Positions 58,600 through 64,000 of a stretch of 64,000 bases of DNA are shown here, in pieces. The stretch is taken from the NCBI RefSeq assembly GCF_020497125.1, contig NC_059081.1, forward strand, positions 13,983,105-14,047,104, written 5' to 3'. This DNA comes from Mauremys mutica. Taxonomy: Eukaryota; Chordata; Testudines; Geoemydidae. A program made the translations under genes and the position numbers. Below the pieces are notes generated by a model. The model was given only the letters and a program-made list of their open reading frames with translations, searched no databases and was not told where the DNA came from. How positions within the stretch are numbered: position 1 is the first letter of the stretch; each line of letters opens with the position of its first letter.

Positions 58600-58710
58600 C
58601 TGTCTTAAATGTGTTTGCATAGTGCCTAGAAACGATGTTGCAATCCATAATTGGGGTCATTAGGCACACCTGACATACAGATTACTATTGGTTATTATAT
58701 TTTATTTTAA
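58600..58710 (+). mobile_element. L2-like tail fragment
   Basis: 'gtttgcatagtgcctagaaa' and 'attggggtcattaggcac' are decayed L2-tail words. Confidence 0.4.
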
Positions 58711-59416
58711 ACTGATGCATTTAATTAAAGCAATATTAATATAGCGATCAATCACCTTTAAAGTGCCTCATGATTAATCTGAGTATTAAGCTAGCAATGG
58801 GCCTCAGCCACAGACTCTGGCCTTGCATCTGAACTAAACCCCAGGTTCAGGGGTGTTCAGGTATTGGACTGCAATTTGGGGCTCATTATAGAGAGAAAAT
58901 CAGTAGCTGTGAAGTTCAGCAGCAGAACTCAACCTTTCTCAGAGTTCCAAGGGATCCTGAACTAGGGTTCTCATTCATGGCCTCTCTAGCACTAACATTG
59001 TTCTGTCATTTATATTTAGGTGTTTTCGGGTCACCAAAAGGTTTGAAAGCATTTTAACTTGAAAACAACCAAGAATTCCTGCTATTAAAAAACAAAATAA
59101 AATACAAAATATTATACGTGGTCTATAAAGCCATCATACATCACTATATATGTATCCTTAAAATAGACAGGAAGGGTCGTCCTATGTAATTCTCTGTAAT
59201 ATCTTCCCATATGTTTTTAAAATCTACCTATAGATTTTGCAGTAGGCTTCAGTTTTTCTCTGTCGTTTGTAAATGTTCAAGGAATATATGACTGGGTGAA
59301 AATCCTTTAAGTGCTTTCTCTGCTACTAGGCTTTTAAAAGCTTGAACTCAGAGATAATGTCTGTTAGCAAATTAAATACATACAATCTATATGTATGTTT
59401 GGTGGTAGTATGTGTT

Positions 59417-59522
59417 GGGCCAAATCTTGAAGCCGTTATTTTATTTTGATGCTGCTGGAACACAAGCTAGATTACTGTTGACTTCAATAAGGGTTTTGAA
59501 TAAGGAAGGAGTAAAGGATTTG
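59417..59522. repeat. Small palindromic MITE remnant
   Basis: 'gggccaaatcttgaagcc' and inverted 'gtaaaggatttggcc' flank 'actgttgacttcaataaggg'. Confidence 0.45.
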
Positions 59523-61129
59523 GCCAGAACTGCAGTTCTAGGCAGTATGCAGAATATTTTAAATCAGGTGTCTGGCCCTAGATTTCTTATAAGTATGCCT
59601 AGGCATAAAGTGGGATTCATGTCAGACTTAATCCCGGAGTTTTTATTCAAACACAGCTCCTTCTGGCTTCAGTGGGAATTTTGCCTGAGCAGGGACTTTC
59701 AAGATTCAGGTCCTATGCTTGCCATCTTTTACGTTTAATGTGCGATATAGTTTACTCTCAAGATTAGTATGGCTCTTGTTGCTAGTTACACACATTCAGT
59801 GCATCTGCACTACAATTAGATGAAAAAACCAAAGAAATAAACCTTATCAGTTATTTAAGCCAATATCTTGCACTACCATGGTAGAGATATTTTGATGATA
59901 CAGTTTTCATTACTAAAATGCTATAGCATAATAAATTAATTCAATGTTGTGCACTTATCTGTTAGACACATTACTACAGAAATATAAAAATGTTAATTAT
60001 TCATTATCATCTTTCTGATTATTTGTTGTGGCTGATAATTACACTGAATGTATTTTATATCAGTAATAACCTTCTGTCTACATTTACAACATATCATATC
60101 TGGGGGGCTTGTCAAGCTTTTCCCAAAGCCTTTTCTTTATTAAGACACAGACCTCAAGAGTACATAACCTTTATGTTGAAGGCTGATTTTCCTCTTTCAT
60201 ATAAAGAGCAAATATTATAGATTAATTAATCCAGTGTGATTATAATTTAATCACCCTTCTTCTGTGCTCACTGGGGATTTTGCTATTATTCAGTGGCTCA
60301 TTCATATTGTTATGAAGAATAAATGCAATCATAAAATATTTGTGTGCTACTAATTCACATGACCACTAAACAAAACTGATTAACTGTAGGCAAGAATCAT
60401 TATTTCACCTTACATTTCAGAACCACTGTGTTCTTGCAAGCTCTTCCTCACCACTGCTTAAATATCAGTGCCTGTTTTATGTCTTTTGATATATGGTCTA
60501 GACTTCCAACTATATTGACGTATTATAAATTCTATACTACTGTACTTTCCCCAAACAATAATTGACTTGATTTTTATGAGATTGCTACAAACTTAAAGTG
60601 TTTAACCTGTGTATACCTGAGCAAATGCTACTTGCCCAAACCTATTTTCATAAGGCAATAACTTGTTAATCGTGTTTACGTGTAGCCTTCTTTTCTTTAT
60701 TTTATTGTCAGTGAAAATGACTGCTTATTAATATATAAAAACTAATGTTGTTAGAGAAGTTATTTCATTTCCTTTAAGTAGCAATTGGACTATATTCTCA
60801 ACACCATGGAAATTCTACTGGATTGTTTCCATCTCAAATACCAAAAATCTTTCTGAAGGCTGAATCCCCACCAGACTTGTTTTATGAGGAGGGAGAAATA
60901 AATAAAATAAATATATAAAATAAATGGAAATTTCTTTTCATGAGACCTTTGGACAAAGTATAACTTGAAAGTGTGAATGAAATTACTGTTTGATCAAAAT
61001 GAACATTTGAGCTATTTGGCCTTAAGACAACACTATTTAATTAAAAAGAAGCAAGTTTAATTTTTTACTGAACTTTCTTCTAGAAGAAAGTGAAAGCTAC
61101 ATAGGGGATACAACCTTGACAGGTCTCCT

Positions 61130-61745
61130 ACTTAAGACTGGCCAGGAAATAAGAATTCCGTTTCACCAAAAATTTGGAAGTTTGGGCATTTGGTTTTGTT
61201 CCACACTGGGATGAGTGAAACTAATGCAGAGGTTATGACGTTCATCTGGGTTGTGCAAAACCTGGGTTCAAGTCTTTACTCTGCCAGATTTGGAGCAGGC
61301 ACTTGACGTTAAGTCTCCAACATCCCAGGTGAGTGCCCTAATCCCCTAACTATTCTGGGATGGGTGTCTCTCAAGCTCTCCAGCTGGAGCTATTCCACTT
61401 TGTATAGGAAATTAAGTCTTGGGGCCGAAGAGAGAGATACTATATTTTAATGATTAGAGCACTCATGAACCTGGGTCTTCCACATCTCTCAAGTCCTTGC
61501 TCTTCCTGATTCAGAGCAAGGACTTGAACTTGAGTGTCTCACTTCCCATGTGAAGAATGCTCAAACCACCGAGTTACAGGTTATGGTGGGGTTGCACTCA
61601 TTTTGACCACAAGTTCCATCCTGGACCTTTTCAACAAAGCTTTCTTTGAAATGGATACGTTTCTGCCAAAAGTTTCAATTTTGAAACCTGAATCAGCATT
61701 TTCCAATGAAAATACTTTTTCTAAAAAATTCATGACCAACTCTAA
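61130..61745. repeat. Composite AT-rich element containing tRNA-like inverted pairs
   Basis: The outer sequence begins 'ggccaggaaataagaatt' and ends 'aaaaattcatgaccaactct'. Two tRNA-like stretches lie inside: 'acctgggttcaagtc' opposed to 'acttgacgttaagtctcc' (61225-61340), and a second pair at 61460-61600 ('cctgggtcttccacatct' against 'gacttgaacttgagtgtc'). The same layout occurs at 63262-63722. Not coding. Confidence 0.5.
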
Positions 61746-63261
61746 GTCCAATTAGATCCACTAAGCCTCAGGAGTGTAGTTCCTGGGCATTGAAAATGTG
61801 ATGGTAATTTTACAACAATACACAGTTAAACCATGATTTAGAAAGAAATTGATAGGTCTCCAAAAATTCCCAGACCTAAAATAGTTAACCATTGAGAAGC
61901 CAGGAAATTTGGAATTAAGGGTTAAACTGATAAGAAACCCAAACAATTGATATTCACGGTTTAAGTTCTTTTGTGAGTACGACATGTGAAGAAAATCTAT
62001 GGATAATAATAAATATATTATTAGAGCTGGTTGAAAATGTTATACAGAAATGGAAAAAAAACCCATGGAGAGTGTCTGCTTTCTTCACAAAATTTTAAAT
62101 TGTAATCAGAAACCTCCCTAGTTTTTAGGAAGAGGGTCCCATGAAAATTAGAAGATTTTCCATCAGGAAAAAGCATCCCAATTTTCTGCTCTTCTCTAAT
62201 TATTATTCTCAGAGTAAGGCTGTGGAAGGCTAGGTAAGCCCAGCTACAGTAGGCAAAGAATCAGTTGGTTTCATCTTGGAATATACAATAGAGGTTCACT
62301 CCTTTGAATGTGATGGGGAAAGCTCTGTGGTTCTCGAAGCTCCCTTGTGGCCTATTACTGCTTTAGTATATTTGTTTTCTGTCAGTTAGCGGCTGTATTC
62401 ACAACATCCTGGATGTTCTTGCATAAAGACGGTCTTCATTCCCCTTCCTTTATTAAAGAGTCATGGGCATGAGACTCTTTTGTGCGAGGGGAGCTTAGAG
62501 GGAGTGGAAACAGCCCAATGTAAATAATCTTGGCGTAGGAAGCCTCCCCATCTGACATTGAACTGCTGAAAAGGTTCTGCTCTGGCTGTGTTCCCAGCCA
62601 CTGGTGTAGGGAGTGTGTTGGGGATGGGATGGGACAAGGAGCAGTGAGTAAGGATTGAGTAAGGGGCATGACAGGAGCACTGCTCTATGAGTCAACGGGA
62701 CTCCTCCCAGCTTGAGGAGACTTAGTCATGTTAGCTCTGATTGAGCTGCCATGCTAGAAACAGAGTATAGCCACAGTGGTGCAAGAAGGGAGGAGGTCAC
62801 TATCCCCAGTATGAGTCTAGCAGCTCAGTGGGGCACTCACTTGGGGTGACCAGCTTCCCCTCATGACAGCAGTCACACTCTATTTTTAGCATGCTAGCTT
62901 GATCAGAGCTGGCGCAGGTATGTCACCTCACACTGAGAATGACAGCCCCAGTCCAAGTGTAGACTCTCTGAATCAGTCCTCATTGTCTCCAGTGCCCTTA
63001 GCATTCTCTCAGGCACCCATCACTCTAGTATATCAGTAGCTTACAAAAGTTATGCTTACAAATGCTCCAGCCAGCTTAACTCGCTTATTCCAGAGGTGTG
63101 GGATGTCCCTAGGTCAGAAAGAAGTTAGGACAGGAAGTTCAGAGGGTAGTGTCAGTACAGGGAGAGGGTTATGTTGTATGGGCGTTGCATGGACAGAATT
63201 CTTTTACATGGGTGTGCGTTAATTAATGGTGTGCTAAGCTTGGAGTGAGACTTGTATAGTA
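61746..63261. other. No gene recognised
   Basis: Unique sequence between the two composite elements. The - frames at 62436-62695 overlap each other and are probably chance. Confidence 0.4.
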
Positions 63262-63722
63262 GGGCTGGCCAGCAAGCAAGAATTTTCTTTTTTTGTTGTT
63301 TTTGCAAACAAGGAAAAGAGATTTCAGAATTTGCTTTTGTTCTGCACTGGAACCTGTCAACATTTTCATAAAAAAAGGTGTGTGTGTGTGGGGAGAGGAG
63401 TCAGATTGACTCCAGAATAGCCAATAGCCTGGAAATTAGGGCACTCATCTGAGATGCAGGAGATCCTGGGTCAAGTTCCTACAGCATCCAAGTGGGACTC
63501 AGGAATAGAACCTGGGTCACCTACATTTCAGGTGAATGGCCTAAGTACTGCGCTATTGACAGGATCTTACTTGCTGGATCCAAATTCCATCCTGGAACTA
63601 AGAAACCTTCCTAACCAATGTTCCACCGAACCAAGTGTGTTTCTGCAAAAAGTTTTGATTTTGACAAATCAGCATTTTCCAATAAAAAACAGTTTGTTGA
63701 AAAATTCTCTGCTAGCTCTACT
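63262..63722. repeat. Second copy of the composite AT-rich element
   Basis: Begins 'gggctggccagcaagcaaga' and ends 'gaaaaattctctgctagctc', with one tRNA-like inverted pair inside (63430-63560: 'gatcctgggtcaag' against 'agaacctgggtcacc'). It also shares 'ttttgattttgacaaatcag' and 'agcattttccaat' with the 61.1-kb copy. Confidence 0.5.
63377..63392. repeat. Short (GT)n tract
   Basis: About seven GT units, inside the composite element at 63.3 kb. Confidence 0.9.
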
Positions 63723-64000
63723 GTATAGTGCACTTTAGCTGTGGATTTCCATAATTTGCCATGGCTTTTAAGTTCTTGTTTTGACTGATACGAGCAATGA
63801 TTCTTTGAACTATCACTTAGCAATCCTGTTAGCTAAACACCACCTCTAGTCCTACCTATTCCCCCCATACTCCCTTCCCCTATTCCCTCCAGCATCCTGA
63901 TCCACTGCAACTCTCCAGTTACTCACCACTGACAAGTCTTAAATACAGATATCGGTCATCAATTGCAAGATCAGCATGAAGCCCCAACTTGGGAACTCAG

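Larger units (their letters stand above)
58081..61129. other. No gene recognised
   Basis: AT-rich unique DNA with small palindrome remnants near 58085-58205 and 59417-59522 and an L2-like tail at 58600-58710. From 59730 to 61060 I see no repeat. Confidence 0.4.

Overview
The window is non-genic vertebrate chromosomal DNA, most likely from a cryptodiran turtle. Three tRNA-headed SINE copies (20.3, 24.2 and 52.3 kb) have the layout of the cryptodire 'Cry' SINE: an A/B-box head followed by a CR1-type tail. The CR1 LINE 3' ends, MIR/L2 fossils and several families of small inverted-repeat elements fit the same source. I found no host exon or RNA gene that I would defend. Almost all open frames over 60 codons are chance frames in AT-rich or GC-rich repeats.

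The one protein-coding locus is a 4,245-bp PIF/Harbinger DNA transposon at 45652-49896. It is flanked by a TGA target duplication and sits inside a MIR-type SINE. It carries (a) a HARBI1-like DDE transposase on +, broken by one frameshift and three internal stops; (b) on -, a two-exon Myb/SANT-trihelix protein whose splice sites agree in position and phase, with one frameshift; and (c) on +, an intact 128-codon ORF of unknown function lying wholly inside the intron of (b). Three shorter elements with the same terminal motif (4.1, 39.2 and 51.2 kb) look like its non-autonomous relatives.

A second theme is a retroelement family at 7.5, 12.1, 14.5, 18.4, 33.9, 40.9 and 53.3 kb. Its core looks like a small hammerhead ribozyme: a CUGANGA-like box, a perfect hairpin, GAAA, and a short stem ending in UC. 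Five copies have clear target duplications of 6, 11, 12, 10 and 12 bp, and three are fold-back palindromes. From family knowledge I infer Penelope-like retroelements, which are known to carry hammerhead motifs.

Layout: 0-5.8 kb unique DNA plus MITE remnants; 5.9-9.5 kb three CR1 pieces, one with a nested Penelope-like insertion; 9.5-14 kb mostly unique; 14-18.9 kb two fold-back Penelope-like insertions and two GC-rich hAT-type MITEs; 19-30 kb Cry SINEs, MIR/L2 fossils, nested MITEs and a probable solo LTR; 30-45 kb mostly unique AT-rich DNA with possible conserved non-coding stretches; 45.6-49.9 kb Harbinger; 50-53.4 kb MIR, MITE, Cry SINE and Penelope-like copies; 53.4-56.5 kb unique; 56.5-58.1 kb CR1 with an internal duplication; 58-64 kb AT-rich DNA and two related composite inverted-repeat elements.

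All family names come from recognition by eye, without a database search. Boundaries without a target duplication are approximate.
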